Of a stretch of DNA of 64,000 nt, positions 51,392 through 60,950 are shown one piece after another. The DNA comes from Lentisphaerota bacterium (GTDB lineage: Bacteria; Verrucomicrobiota; Lentisphaeria; Victivallales; Victivallaceae): NCBI GenBank assembly GCA_015061685.1, contig SUWD01000014.1:1-64000 (forward strand), in the 5' to 3' direction. Position numbers and translations under genes: made by a program. The notes beneath the pieces were generated by a model. It was not told the DNA's origin, searched no databases, and was given only the letters and a program-made list of their open reading frames with translations. How positions within the stretch are numbered: the first letter of the stretch is position 1; the number at the start of each line of letters is the position of its first letter.

Positions 51392-53299
51392 ATGGGCAAG
51401 TACAGCAAAAAGCTTTACAATGTATCGGGTTTGACCTATACTTTACCTAGATTATTGGTTACTATGGGGTTGATATTTCTCGGTTACGGTTGTTTGTGTA
51501 TGTGTGTTTCGCAAACGCCAACATTGGTTACATTAAAGCTCAAAGAATTGGGTATCAGCTCGACACTATTGATTTTTATAACTACGACGATCGGACAATT
51601 TTTCAACATGACGGTGTGTCCGTGGGTCAGTTTCAAAAGTGACCGCTATCGTTCTGAACGATGGGGCAGACGTGTACCTTTTATCCTTTACACTCTGCCG
51701 TTCATGTGTTTAAGCTGGCTTATAATCGGTTTTTTTGATGAAGAATCATGGTTGCTGAATAAAATAATTTCGCCCATGATAAAATTATCTCCTGAAACGT
51801 GGGCAATAATCGTCATTTCTGTTGGTATAATTATATTCAAGTTTTTTTATATGTTCGTCGGTTCCGTTTTTTATTATATTTACAATGATGTTATTCCTCC
51901 GCAGATGATGACACGTTTTACAGGAGGGATAACAATTGTCGGATCGTTATTTGCATCTGTTTATAATTTCTTTATCTTTCCGCATTCAATGGATCATTTC
52001 AAGTGGGTCATGATTGGTTTTGCCGTAATTTACACCGTATTGATGGGAGCTGTGTGCTTTTTTCTGAAAGAACCCCGCTTCCCTGATCCTGAACCAGAAC
52101 AAAAGAAAAAAGGTAAAGGATTGGCAGGATTGTTTGCTTTTGGAAAAGAATGTTTTTCTCACCGTATTTACATTTACGAATTTATTCAGACAGCACTGGT
52201 TATGGCAGCTGTCTCAAGTTCAATTTTTGTTGTATTTCATCAGCAATCAATGGGATTAACTCTGGGTGATATCGGTAATATGAACGGAATATTTAATATC
52301 TGCCGCACAATCATGGCTTTTGCGGCAGCATCGGTCGGAGCGATATTCATAGACCGTTGGCATCCTGTACGAATATCAGTTTTTCTCGGAGCATTTGTTT
52401 TTTTGGTGCCGTGCTATGATACAAGATGGTTCTTTTTTGATCCGCCTGCAGAAATATTCTGGTGGGTAAATTTATTTTCAATGATTTTTGTGATAGTCAC
52501 ACTGTTTACAGATATTGCAGGGATGCCGACATTGCAAATGATTTTACCCAAATCACGCTTCGGACAATTCTGTTCAGCAAAATCTCTTGTCGCCAGTTTG
52601 ACAGGAATGGTATTCGGTTTACTCATGGGAGTATATATGGATACTCTGAAAATCGGGTTTTCCTTTGGAGACAGAGCGTTTCGGGGGATTTTTTTCTGGC
52701 AGGTCTTTTTCCACGGCGGAGCATTGGTCTTTTCAATGATGAAATTTTATCAATACCGTAAACTCGGGGGATTTTCCGCTTATAAAGCTCCTGCTATTTG
52801 GCAAACATCAGGTCAGGAGATCATGGAAGTGTCAAAAACAGCACCTCCGTCAATCAAATGGGTGAAATTTATACTCAGATCAATTGATATACTCTTTGTT
52901 ATTTCGGTCATTTCGCCGATAGCAATGATATGTTTGTTAAATGTATGGAATATCGGAAAAGGACAAATTTTTTATTTGTCAGCTAATCTGCCAGTTTCTG
53001 TTGTTATACTTGTTTTCTGGCTCATTCTGCGTAAAAAGATAACAGGCAATATACAAATAATTATGGATGGCGGCAGAGCTTCTATTCCTCATCACGGTAT
53101 TTTGTTGTTAGCAGTCATTATGCGTTTTTTGTTCCAGGGCGTATTTGTTATGGAAGCTGTTATGCTTATGCAAAAGTCGTGCAGTGGAAATATTGCAGCA
53201 AAATTGAATCTTTACGAATCATCTTTGGACATCGTTTTCCTCGCATTGATATGGCTTTGCACTGCTCTGGAAGAAAAAATTGATAAAGCTGAACAATAA
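51392..53299 (+). CDS. MFS/GPH-type sugar transporter
   Basis: 635 residues, about 12 membrane segments with long loops, so longer than a normal MFS protein. The loop between TM2 and TM3 has the family motif as SFKSDRYRSERWGRRVPFIL. A charged cytoplasmic loop EPEQKKKGKG lies near the middle, as in GPH and sucrose-type carriers. GLTLGDIGNMNGIFN and SAKSLVASLTGMVFGLLMG belong to the second half. Inner membrane; probably imports an oligosaccharide for the downstream GH20-like and GH106-like cytoplasmic enzymes. 22 bases before the next gene. Noticeably AT-rich. Confidence 0.9.
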   Translation: MGKYSKKLYNVSGLTYTLPRLLVTMGLIFLGYGCLCMCVSQTPTLVTLKLKELGISSTLLIFITTTIGQFFNMTVCPWVSFKSDRYRSERWGRRVPFILYTLPFMCLSWLIIGFFDEESWLLNKIISPMIKLSPETWAIIVISVGIIIFKFFYMFVGSVFYYIYNDVIPPQMMTRFTGGITIVGSLFASVYNFFIFPHSMDHFKWVMIGFAVIYTVLMGAVCFFLKEPRFPDPEPEQKKKGKGLAGLFAFGKECFSHRIYIYEFIQTALVMAAVSSSIFVVFHQQSMGLTLGDIGNMNGIFNICRTIMAFAAASVGAIFIDRWHPVRISVFLGAFVFLVPCYDTRWFFFDPPAEIFWWVNLFSMIFVIVTLFTDIAGMPTLQMILPKSRFGQFCSAKSLVASLTGMVFGLLMGVYMDTLKIGFSFGDRAFRGIFFWQVFFHGGALVFSMMKFYQYRKLGGFSAYKAPAIWQTSGQEIMEVSKTAPPSIKWVKFILRSIDILFVISVISPIAMICLLNVWNIGKGQIFYLSANLPVSVVILVFWLILRKKITGNIQIIMDGGRASIPHHGILLLAVIMRFLFQGVFVMEAVMLMQKSCSGNIAAKLNLYESSLDIVFLALIWLCTALEEKIDKAEQ

Positions 53300-53321
53300 A
53301 AATTTATAAAAAAGTGAAAAA

Positions 53322-55883
53322 ATGAATACAAAATTATTCCGTCAATTTGATGATATCCCATGGCCGGAACGCAGTGAATTAAAATTTGTTTCGGAAATCA
53401 GGGAATTTGAGCCTGCCCCGACACCGCCTGCCAAAAAAATATATTTTGATACACCGGAATTGTTGCCATCAGCAGCCAAAGCTTCTTTACAACGGCATTT
53501 TATTATCAATTCTGACGGTATTCCGCTAACCTTAAAAAAAGATAATTCGCTTGCTGCAGAAGAATTTATCCTTGACATAAAAGAAAACAGAATTACGATT
53601 TCAGCAGCTGATGAAAGCGGATTCCGTTATGGTGCATGTGAATTGGAAGAACGTTGGGCTGCTGGAAATTTCAACGGAGAAATTCGTCGTAAACCATGGG
53701 TAAAACATCGCATTTCCCGCTGTTTTTTTGCACCTAATACCAGACCACCATTAAAACTTGATGAATTGGCTGATGAAATAGATTATTATCCCGATGCGTA
53801 TCTTGACCGAATTATGCATGAAAGACTCAATGGGGTGTGGATCACACTTTATCTTTATGATATGCCGTCAAAATTTTTCCCTGAAAGAGGCAAGGATGCT
53901 CCGCAAAAATTGAAGAAATTAAAAAAGGTAGTGCAGAAATGTGCAGAATATGGCATCAAATGCTATATTTTTATGGCGGAACCACGATCTTTTAACAACA
54001 ACTGGAAAAATAACTTGCCGCAGGATTTACTGAAATATCCCCAATTGGGCAGTATTACCGCTGACGGCAGAACTTTTTTCTGTACCACTTCCGATGAAGG
54101 AAAAGAATATATCCGTGAAACAGTTGGATATATATTCTCCAATATCCCCGAGTTGGGCGGTATCATCAATATAATGACCCTTGAAAGTTCTCACCCGTGT
54201 GCGGAATTGAAACTTTACCCGCAAAATGGTGATTGCCCATGTCCGCGTTGTTCGCAATACTCTGCGGCTGAATTATATTCTCAAATGGCTCTGACATTTT
54301 CTGATGCAATGAAAAAATATGCTCCTGATGCTGAATTTTTCGGATGGTATTATTCCGCATTCTATATGCCTGGAGAACCTGAAAATGCGGTCTTGGATAC
54401 AATCGCCGAGTCGTGGCCGACGGACTGTACCTTACTGTATAATTGCGAAACTGGTGGAATAAATCATCAATGCGGCAGGGATCATGTTGTGCAAGACTAT
54501 TCTTTATCCTGGGCGGGACCATCGGATGTTTGGAAAAATTTCGCTTTAAAAGCTCCTAAAATGGCTGCAAAAATGCAAACAGGCTGTTCACACGAAAATG
54601 CCACGGTTCCTTATCTCCCTGTCCCGGAAATACTTTATGAAAGATATCAGGGACTTTTTGCAAGCGGCAACTGCTCTGCGGTAATGCAATGCTGGTATTT
54701 CGGAAGTGTTCCTGGAATGATGAATCGTGCCGCAGGCAGGCTTTCATTTTTGCCGATGCCGCAATCGTCTGATGAATTTTTGACAGAGCTGGCATTCCCG
54801 CTTTGGCAGGAACATCCTCCGACAGTGATAAAGGCATGGAAATTGTTTTCCGCTTCTTATCGTAATTTTCCGGAGACATTGTGTTTCAAATGGTTTGGAC
54901 CATTGCATTTTTCCATTGTTTATCCGTGGTATATTTATCCTGCAGATCTGCCGATGGCACCGAGTTATACGCAAGACTTTCCTAAAAACAGCGGCGACCG
55001 AATAGGAGAATGTATGGGGTATTCATTCTCGTTTAAGGAAATTCGCATGTTATTGACACAGATGGATTCTTTGTGGCAGAAAGGTTTAGAGCTGCTTACG
55101 GTTTGTGCTGATAATGAGTTGCGTAAAAAGGAACTTGTTGTTGCTCAGGCAATTGCTCTGCAAATAGCATCATCGAGGCGGCTTTTTGATTTTTATTATT
55201 TGCGGGATGATATGATATTCAACGGGAACGATCATTTGACGGAAATGAAAAGACTCATCTTTGAAGAGATTTATGCTACTGAAAAAATGGCTGAATTATG
55301 TCAGGCAGACTCACGCTTGGGGTATCACTCTGAAGTGGAAAGTTATTGCTTCTTCCCGAAAAAACTTTCAGCCAGAATCGCGTTGCTCCGTGATGCCGCA
55401 GCAGATTGTGACAATTACGATTTTGATGCGGATGCGATCAGGCGTTATCGCGGGGAAACTGAAAAAATCGTTAAACTTTCCTCTTTCAAGCAATTTAAAA
55501 ATGTCGGTTCAACTCAATTCAAAATTTGCCGTATGCAAGAGCAACTGATTTTTACTTTTCAGAATATCAGAGAAGAAATTACTCTATCGCTTGAACCAGG
55601 AAGATTGTGCTCCATATTGGATATCCCTCTTTATCCTGACGGGAAACATGGTCATGGTGCAGATTTGATTCGCGGTATATCTTTTGTTCACTGCAAAAAT
55701 GAGACTCAAGTTCATTTGGATCTGACATTTTTCAATACATTCAAGGTCAGTGATAAAATGATGTGGCGTTTTAATATATCATCTCCGTCAGGTTCTTTGA
55801 ATCCCTGCCATCCATTGCCGTTCCGTCTCTGGCTCGGTACTGCAAATCCTGATGATTTGCTTTATTTAGATATGGATGAGTAA
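53322..55883 (+). CDS. GH20-like/DUF4838-like barrel protein (cytoplasmic)
   Basis: 853 residues. N-terminal alpha/beta domain (EFILDIKENRITISAADESGF then RYGACELEERW) like the domain preceding GH20 barrels; barrel from ~150 with HERLNGVWITLYLYD and KCYIFMAEPRSFNNN. The usual GH20 D-E pair is not clear: MTLESSHPCAELK holds a candidate Glu, and CPCPRCSQ gives the cysteine cluster shared with DUF4838-type proteins. C-terminal helical and beta parts. No signal peptide. Probably a glycosidase for an imported oligosaccharide; family assignment is by general resemblance only. Confidence 0.78.
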   Translation: MNTKLFRQFDDIPWPERSELKFVSEIREFEPAPTPPAKKIYFDTPELLPSAAKASLQRHFIINSDGIPLTLKKDNSLAAEEFILDIKENRITISAADESGFRYGACELEERWAAGNFNGEIRRKPWVKHRISRCFFAPNTRPPLKLDELADEIDYYPDAYLDRIMHERLNGVWITLYLYDMPSKFFPERGKDAPQKLKKLKKVVQKCAEYGIKCYIFMAEPRSFNNNWKNNLPQDLLKYPQLGSITADGRTFFCTTSDEGKEYIRETVGYIFSNIPELGGIINIMTLESSHPCAELKLYPQNGDCPCPRCSQYSAAELYSQMALTFSDAMKKYAPDAEFFGWYYSAFYMPGEPENAVLDTIAESWPTDCTLLYNCETGGINHQCGRDHVVQDYSLSWAGPSDVWKNFALKAPKMAAKMQTGCSHENATVPYLPVPEILYERYQGLFASGNCSAVMQCWYFGSVPGMMNRAAGRLSFLPMPQSSDEFLTELAFPLWQEHPPTVIKAWKLFSASYRNFPETLCFKWFGPLHFSIVYPWYIYPADLPMAPSYTQDFPKNSGDRIGECMGYSFSFKEIRMLLTQMDSLWQKGLELLTVCADNELRKKELVVAQAIALQIASSRRLFDFYYLRDDMIFNGNDHLTEMKRLIFEEIYATEKMAELCQADSRLGYHSEVESYCFFPKKLSARIALLRDAAADCDNYDFDADAIRRYRGETEKIVKLSSFKQFKNVGSTQFKICRMQEQLIFTFQNIREEITLSLEPGRLCSILDIPLYPDGKHGHGADLIRGISFVHCKNETQVHLDLTFFNTFKVSDKMMWRFNISSPSGSLNPCHPLPFRLWLGTANPDDLLYLDMDE

Positions 55884-55936
55884 TTTTCCTCTTTTAATAA
55901 AAAATATCAAACCGTATATTTTTGAGAACTGTCTGC

Positions 55937-56872
55937 TTATTGTTTAATACATTTTTTATTCAATTCGGATGGTTCGGGGATTTCTATTTTTTTGCCGTCC
56001 TGTGTTTTTTGCATAAGACGGTATTGGGCGGGAGAAAGAGCAAAATATTTTTTGAATGCCCTGAAAAAGTATGGCTCTGAAATAAATCCCGTACAGCAGG
56101 AAATTTCTTTCAACGGCAAATCGGTGTTGATCAACATTTCCGCAGCCCTGCACAAACGGATATTACGTAAATAGACCATCGGAGTAACTCCGAAAGCATT
56201 GTTGAAGTGCCGTTGTAAAGTGGTATTTGACATTGCAACCAGTTTGGTCAGATCCTGCAAATAGATTTGACGGTGAAAATTCTGTTCCATATAAACTATC
56301 AATTTTGAAATATTCAACGGCGGATCTTTTACTTCATCTTCATTTACTATGCAGGCATTACAGATTTTGGTCAGCAGCACCATGAAAAGACCGAGTTTAA
56401 CACAATGATTATAAGGCTTTGCTTCAGCATTTGTCAGATAGCGGGCAAAAACTTCTATTTCATCAAATTTCTCTTTTTCCAGATGAAATATCGGATAATC
56501 AGAATCTTTATATGAAGAGAGCGACTTCATAAAAAAAGATTTGTATATCGGATGTGAATAAAGTTCCATAAGTACTGGCGGCAGCAGGGAACTTTCAAAC
56601 AGCAGATTAATGATACTGAGATTTTCATTTCTCGTATAACGGTGTTCGCCGCCACGGGGTACCACGATAATATCTCCTCTGGAAATCGGGATGCCTTCAC
56701 GCATTCCTGAGTGATGAAATCCTTTGCCGCCGATAACGATTATACATTCCGTAAAATCATGCTTGTGGGTACAGACATTATCCTGATCTGCCATCAGTTT
56801 GGCAAGCAGAGGAAAATCTTTATCATTTCGAAATACAAAATCTCTTGTCTTGTGTTTTTCGAGATTGACCAT
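55937..56872 (-). CDS. AraC-family transcriptional regulator
   Basis: 311 residues from the ATG at 56872 (AGGAG nine bases upstream); 19 further upstream residues are possible but have no site. Cupin sensor: CTHKHDFTECIIVIGGKG and ISRGDIIVVPRGGEHRY. DNA-binding half: LTKLVAMSNTTLQRHFNNAFG, then LKEISCCTGFISEPYFFRAF. Convergent with the GH20-like gene and divergent from the GH42-like gene at 57088, which is its likely target. Confidence 0.88.
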   Translation of the reverse strand: MVNLEKHKTRDFVFRNDKDFPLLAKLMADQDNVCTHKHDFTECIIVIGGKGFHHSGMREGIPISRGDIIVVPRGGEHRYTRNENLSIINLLFESSLLPPVLMELYSHPIYKSFFMKSLSSYKDSDYPIFHLEKEKFDEIEVFARYLTNAEAKPYNHCVKLGLFMVLLTKICNACIVNEDEVKDPPLNISKLIVYMEQNFHRQIYLQDLTKLVAMSNTTLQRHFNNAFGVTPMVYLRNIRLCRAAEMLINTDLPLKEISCCTGFISEPYFFRAFKKYFALSPAQYRLMQKTQDGKKIEIPEPSELNKKCIKQ

Positions 56873-57087
56873 TTGATATGTCTCCTGATGCTGATGACAA
56901 TAATATAGCTTTGTTTTTTCAGATTGCAAATGAAATAGACCGTATATTGGAAAAATAAGTTAATCAATGCTTTTTAAAGTCATTGCAAAATTATTTTCAG
57001 ATATTAAATTAGGTTGGTGTAATGGCAGCGATTTATGTCGTTGGTAATATACAGTTCCTTTCAATAATCCAAGGAGGAGAAGTAATT

Positions 57088-59748
57088 ATGTGTACATTAA
57101 AGAAAGTTTTATTATTGTTGATGCTTCTATCATCAATGTTGGCTGTCATGGCATGGGAAGCTGCTCCAGAAGCCCTGCTTTATCCTGAGTCTATTTCAAA
57201 GTCACAGGGGTTGTGGAACCGTGATGAAAAGGTCAAAGATCATGCATCGAGTTATTTCCGTTATCACATCAATGTGCCAGGGAAAATAAAAAAAGCTGTT
57301 TTCCGTGCAAATTTTGATGATTCAGGTGCAGCATGGGTAAACGGCAAATCAGTTGATCCCAATGTTATTGCAGCCAATATCGTTTCGGGAAAAAACCTGC
57401 TTGCATTCAAGGTCACCAATAAATATGGTTCTGCAAGATTGCTTTTTTACGGCGAGATCACTCTGGAATCAGGAGAAAAAATTTATCTGCACAGCACCAA
57501 AGATGTCAAAGCTGCTGCCCAAGTAACAGAAAACTGGTTCTCTTTGCAATTTGATGATTCCAAATGGCAGCCCGCACTTGAATTGGGTGATGTCCGTTCC
57601 AGACCCTGGTCACGTTACTACAATTATATCCCGCTGTATACTTCTCCTGAAGAAAAAGCGATGCTTGACAAGATTAAAGAAAAGGCAATTTTTGTTCCTG
57701 AGAGCAGCTTCAATATTCCGACACCTGATGCAAAAATCATTTATCAGGGCCATTTGCCCAAAATTTCACTCAATGGCAAACTTCTGGATCCGATATTCAA
57801 TACCAATGTCAGTCCAATGACAATCTACAGTGATTCCTATATGCTGCGTTATGCACGCGAAGGAGTCAATATTCACACGATCCTGATCCATGATGAATTT
57901 TTCTACAAAGGCAACGGCAAAATCGACTTCAGTTATGCGGATCTTGATTTGAATGTCAGACGTGTTCTGCATCTTGACCCGAATGCCAAATTCCGTATTT
58001 ATATCCGTCTGGGCTCTTCAAATACATGGTACAAAGAAAATCCATCTGAATTGATCCAGTATGTTTCAGGACCGATCGATTCTGAAAAAAATGAAATAAC
58101 TGAACGTGTCCCCCGTCCATCGCCTGCTTCAGAGAAGTTCTGTGAATTCGGAAAAAACAGTATCCGCAAACTTGCTGAGTATATCAACTCCATGCCCTGG
58201 GCAAACAGAGTTATCATGACTCAGGTCGGATTCGGCATTTACGGAGAATGGCACCTCTACGGTATGTATCAGGGGGCGGACAGCAGTCCGATGATGCTTG
58301 CTGAATTCCAAAAATCTATCCGCGAAAAATATCGGAATGTTGAAGATTTGCAAAAAGCATGGCAGGATTCTTCTGTTAACTTTGAAAACATAACTGCTCC
58401 GACCATGGCGGAGCGTGCTCCTGATGCATTGCAGCTTGATCCGAAAACTCAACAGAAAACAATAGATTACTTTGAGTGTCAGGCAAATGTTATTGCAAAT
58501 TTGCTGCTTGAATTAAGCAAGGAGTGCAAAAAATCTTTCCCGGGCAGACTTTGCGGAGCGTATTACGGCTATGTTTTAACTATTCATCCCCCTGAAGGAT
58601 CAAATGTCATGCTTGACAAAGTGTTGTCCTCCCCATCCATTGACTATCTGTGTATTCCACCTAACTATTACCCTGAATGCCGTATTGCAGGCAGATCATA
58701 CATGAGCCGTGGCATCACATCAACATTTCATCGCTACGGGAAGTTGGCAATTGTAGAAGATGATATGCGTTTCCATCATCTGAAAGACGTGATTTCCAGC
58801 GGAGAATGGCGAGTCGCTGCAAAAAATGCTCTTGAATCACAAATGATCATGCGACGCAATTACTGTAATATGCTGATGGATGGTGCAGGAATTCAGCTTA
58901 CCGATGCAGGCGAAGCCGATCAGAGACCTAATAATTTTGATCATCCGTCTGTCATCAAGGGATTCCATGAAAGTCAGCAAGTTGCTCAAAAAATTCCTTT
59001 TATTCCAGCAGAAAGCGGAAACAAGTGTGCTGTTGTATTCGATTACCGTGAAAGACTTCGTTCAGTCGGTAAAAGTTTGACAGCAGGTAATATAAAAAAT
59101 CAGGTATATTCATTGGCTCTTATGCGACTGTTCTGTTCAGGTGTTGCCTTTGATCTGGTAACACTGCAGGATTTTCTCGCATCAGATAAAGAATATACGA
59201 CAGTAGTTTTTCTCAATCTTTTCTCGCTTTCCGATGCAGAAAGACGTGCAGTAAAAGCCAAAGTCCGCAACAAAGGAGTTTCAGCTGTTTACATGCTCGC
59301 TCCGGGATATGTTACCTCTAAAGGGTTCTCCAATTCAGCAATGAGTGATTTCTGCGGAATAAAACTTACAGGAGCATCCGCAATACCAGATGTGAAATGC
59401 ATCGATCCTGCTGCAAAAAAATACAAAAACGGTATTGCAGTCAAAATGTTGGCAGATGGTTCAAAAAGTATTTTTGTTCCCAAATTCCCTGAAAATGAAA
59501 AAATGTGGCAGGATATACTGAAAATGGCGGGAGCGTGGGTATATACTGATTCGGGAAGCTACTTCCGCCGTCATGGAGATATTTTCCTCTTTCATACCGG
59601 CAAAAAAGGAACTTTCACAATTGCACTACCGGAAAAATCAGGGAATGCAGTTGAATTGTTCAGTGGCAAACTTTATAAAGCTTCTGAAATCAAAGTGAAT
59701 TCTCAGGGAGCTGGAACATGGCTTTTCAAATTTACCAAGGATAAATAA
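57088..59748 (+). CDS. Secreted GH42-like beta-galactosidase-type protein
   Basis: 886 residues from the ATG at 57088, eight bases after AAGGAGGAG. Signal sequence (KKVLLLLMLLSSMLAVMA). Residues 30-180 form a jelly roll (FRANFDDSGAAWVNGKSV). The barrel contains VGFGIYGEWHLYG, where the Glu is in the position of the GH42/GH35 acid/base, and IVEDDMRFHH, where an acid could be the nucleophile. A trimerisation-like alpha/beta domain follows (VVFDYRERLRSVGKSLT, FLNLFSLSDAERRAVK), as in GH42 proteins. C-terminal beta domain. Family by resemblance; could be a new branch. Divergent from an AraC gene and 116 bases upstream of a pseudopilin. Confidence 0.8.
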   Translation: MCTLKKVLLLLMLLSSMLAVMAWEAAPEALLYPESISKSQGLWNRDEKVKDHASSYFRYHINVPGKIKKAVFRANFDDSGAAWVNGKSVDPNVIAANIVSGKNLLAFKVTNKYGSARLLFYGEITLESGEKIYLHSTKDVKAAAQVTENWFSLQFDDSKWQPALELGDVRSRPWSRYYNYIPLYTSPEEKAMLDKIKEKAIFVPESSFNIPTPDAKIIYQGHLPKISLNGKLLDPIFNTNVSPMTIYSDSYMLRYAREGVNIHTILIHDEFFYKGNGKIDFSYADLDLNVRRVLHLDPNAKFRIYIRLGSSNTWYKENPSELIQYVSGPIDSEKNEITERVPRPSPASEKFCEFGKNSIRKLAEYINSMPWANRVIMTQVGFGIYGEWHLYGMYQGADSSPMMLAEFQKSIREKYRNVEDLQKAWQDSSVNFENITAPTMAERAPDALQLDPKTQQKTIDYFECQANVIANLLLELSKECKKSFPGRLCGAYYGYVLTIHPPEGSNVMLDKVLSSPSIDYLCIPPNYYPECRIAGRSYMSRGITSTFHRYGKLAIVEDDMRFHHLKDVISSGEWRVAAKNALESQMIMRRNYCNMLMDGAGIQLTDAGEADQRPNNFDHPSVIKGFHESQQVAQKIPFIPAESGNKCAVVFDYRERLRSVGKSLTAGNIKNQVYSLALMRLFCSGVAFDLVTLQDFLASDKEYTTVVFLNLFSLSDAERRAVKAKVRNKGVSAVYMLAPGYVTSKGFSNSAMSDFCGIKLTGASAIPDVKCIDPAAKKYKNGIAVKMLADGSKSIFVPKFPENEKMWQDILKMAGAWVYTDSGSYFRRHGDIFLFHTGKKGTFTIALPEKSGNAVELFSGKLYKASEIKVNSQGAGTWLFKFTKDK

Positions 59749-59792
59749 TTTCAAAAATGGTCAAAAAAGCTATACAGTGAAAAAATAAATCA

Positions 59793-59820
59793 TTGATTTA
59801 AGATAAATTTTGGGTATATT
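59793..59820 (+). promoter_or_regulatory. Candidate promoter of the pseudopilin at 59865
   Basis: TTGATT (59793-59798), 16-base spacer, TATATT (59815-59820), 44 bases before the ATG. It reuses the TATATT -10 seen at other pseudopilin and AraC promoters here. Confidence 0.45.
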
Positions 59821-59864
59821 TAATAGGTAGTTCCCCGAAAACAAAAGGATAAGGAGATTTTATT

Positions 59865-60626
59865 ATGAACAAACATGCCTTCCTGTTTGAGAAAAAGTCA
59901 ATGAGTTTCACCCTCATTGAGCTGCTCGTGGTTATCGCTATCATCGCAATTCTGGCATCGATTCTGTTGCCGGCATTGAACAGCGCCCGTGAACGCGGAC
60001 GCACGACCAGCTGTTTGTCCAACATAAAACAGAATGGTAGTGCCATGACTATGTATGTTGATGATAATGATGGTAATGCCCCTGGGGCAAATATCGCTTC
60101 CAATACGGGGAATTCCACTATGCCTAAATACTGGACTGCCAAAATAGTTGCAGGAAATTATCTGGCTGGTAACATGTTTCTTTGTGACTCCGCTGTGGCA
60201 AAAGCATTTTCTATCGGTAATGCAACCGATGTATGGGAAATTAACATGTGGAACCTTGTGTCTTCTGAAAACGCCAAAACAGCTGGTTTTGAAAGCACTG
60301 ATCCATGGTCATACCCTTTTTACGGCATGAACTATACGATAAGATCTTCTGCTGAAAATTCATCATGTACGACCAAGCTGATTAAATTCAAAAATCCTTC
60401 TTCCAAAATTTTATTTGCTGACGCCAAATACACTGTCGCAGCCAATCAGGGACGCCACATGGGGTGGTATGCTCTCGGCTCTGATTGTGCAAGCTTTTCC
60501 ATTCTGCATGATAAAGAAAGCTCAAATAATATTGCCTGGATCGATGGACATGCCACCAATGTGAAATACAGTGATCCGACCTCTCCGTCTTCTCAGATTA
60601 CAACCTCTATGTTTGTTGTGGATTGA
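59865..60626 (+). CDS. Pseudopilin-type protein, variant H-X11-DG
   Basis: 253 residues; AAGGAGA before the ATG. Leader of 14 residues ending S14|F15TLIEL, with Ser before the cleavage site. The shared helix has one change (ILASILL for ILAAILL), followed by [10 protein letters not shown]. The C-terminal motif has 11, not 9, residues between His and DG ([18 protein letters not shown]). The palindromic leader of other copies is absent; only a 6-bp CAAACA/TGTTTG dyad is seen. Lies between the secreted GH42-like gene and the GH106-like gene. Confidence 0.88.
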   Translation: MNKHAFLFEKKSMSFTLIELLVVIAIIAILASILLPALNSARERGRTTSCLSNIKQNGSAMTMYVDDNDGNAPGANIASNTGNSTMPKYWTAKIVAGNYLAGNMFLCDSAVAKAFSIGNATDVWEINMWNLVSSENAKTAGFESTDPWSYPFYGMNYTIRSSAENSSCTTKLIKFKNPSSKILFADAKYTVAANQGRHMGWYALGSDCASFSILHDKESSNNIAWIDGHATNVKYSDPTSPSSQITTSMFVVD

Positions 60627-60950
60627 ATGGATTTATAAACGAAAAAAGTTTCGTATTTTGAGGTGTTGTTGTCAGTATTTCGGGAGCTGTTTTTAAAGTT
60701 TTGATGTCTCGGGAAATACTGACACTGATCTTTGAGGCATAGATGCCGCATCCCAAGTGACAATTACAGATATTAAAGCTGATCTGAAAATTATCGGTGG
60801 AATATTCGGATATTGTTTCTGACAAACATCTGAATATTCCATACCCGATACGGAAAATGTTTCAGAGTTTTCTTTGAAACGTTATTCTTCAGCAGTTGAA
60901 TATTGGAATGTCACCTGTGAATTTTTGGATAATCTTAAATAAAAATAATT
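60627..60950. other. Intergenic region with inverted repeats
   Basis: 324 bases without a gene. ACGAAA/TTTCGT with a 4-base loop (60639-60654) lies just after the pseudopilin stop and may be a weak terminator. GTCAGTATTTC (60671-60681) pairs with GAAATACTGAC (60713-60723). A third dyad, GGAATATTC/GAATATTCC, lies near 60799-60840. No clear promoter or ribosome site for the following gene was found. Confidence 0.4.

Noticed and set aside
57013..57060. Sequence GGTTGGTGTAATGGCAGC looks like the D-arm of a tRNA
   Set aside because: No acceptor-stem partner, anticodon arm or TTC loop can be drawn in the following 60 bases; it is just upstream of a gene with a strong ribosome site.
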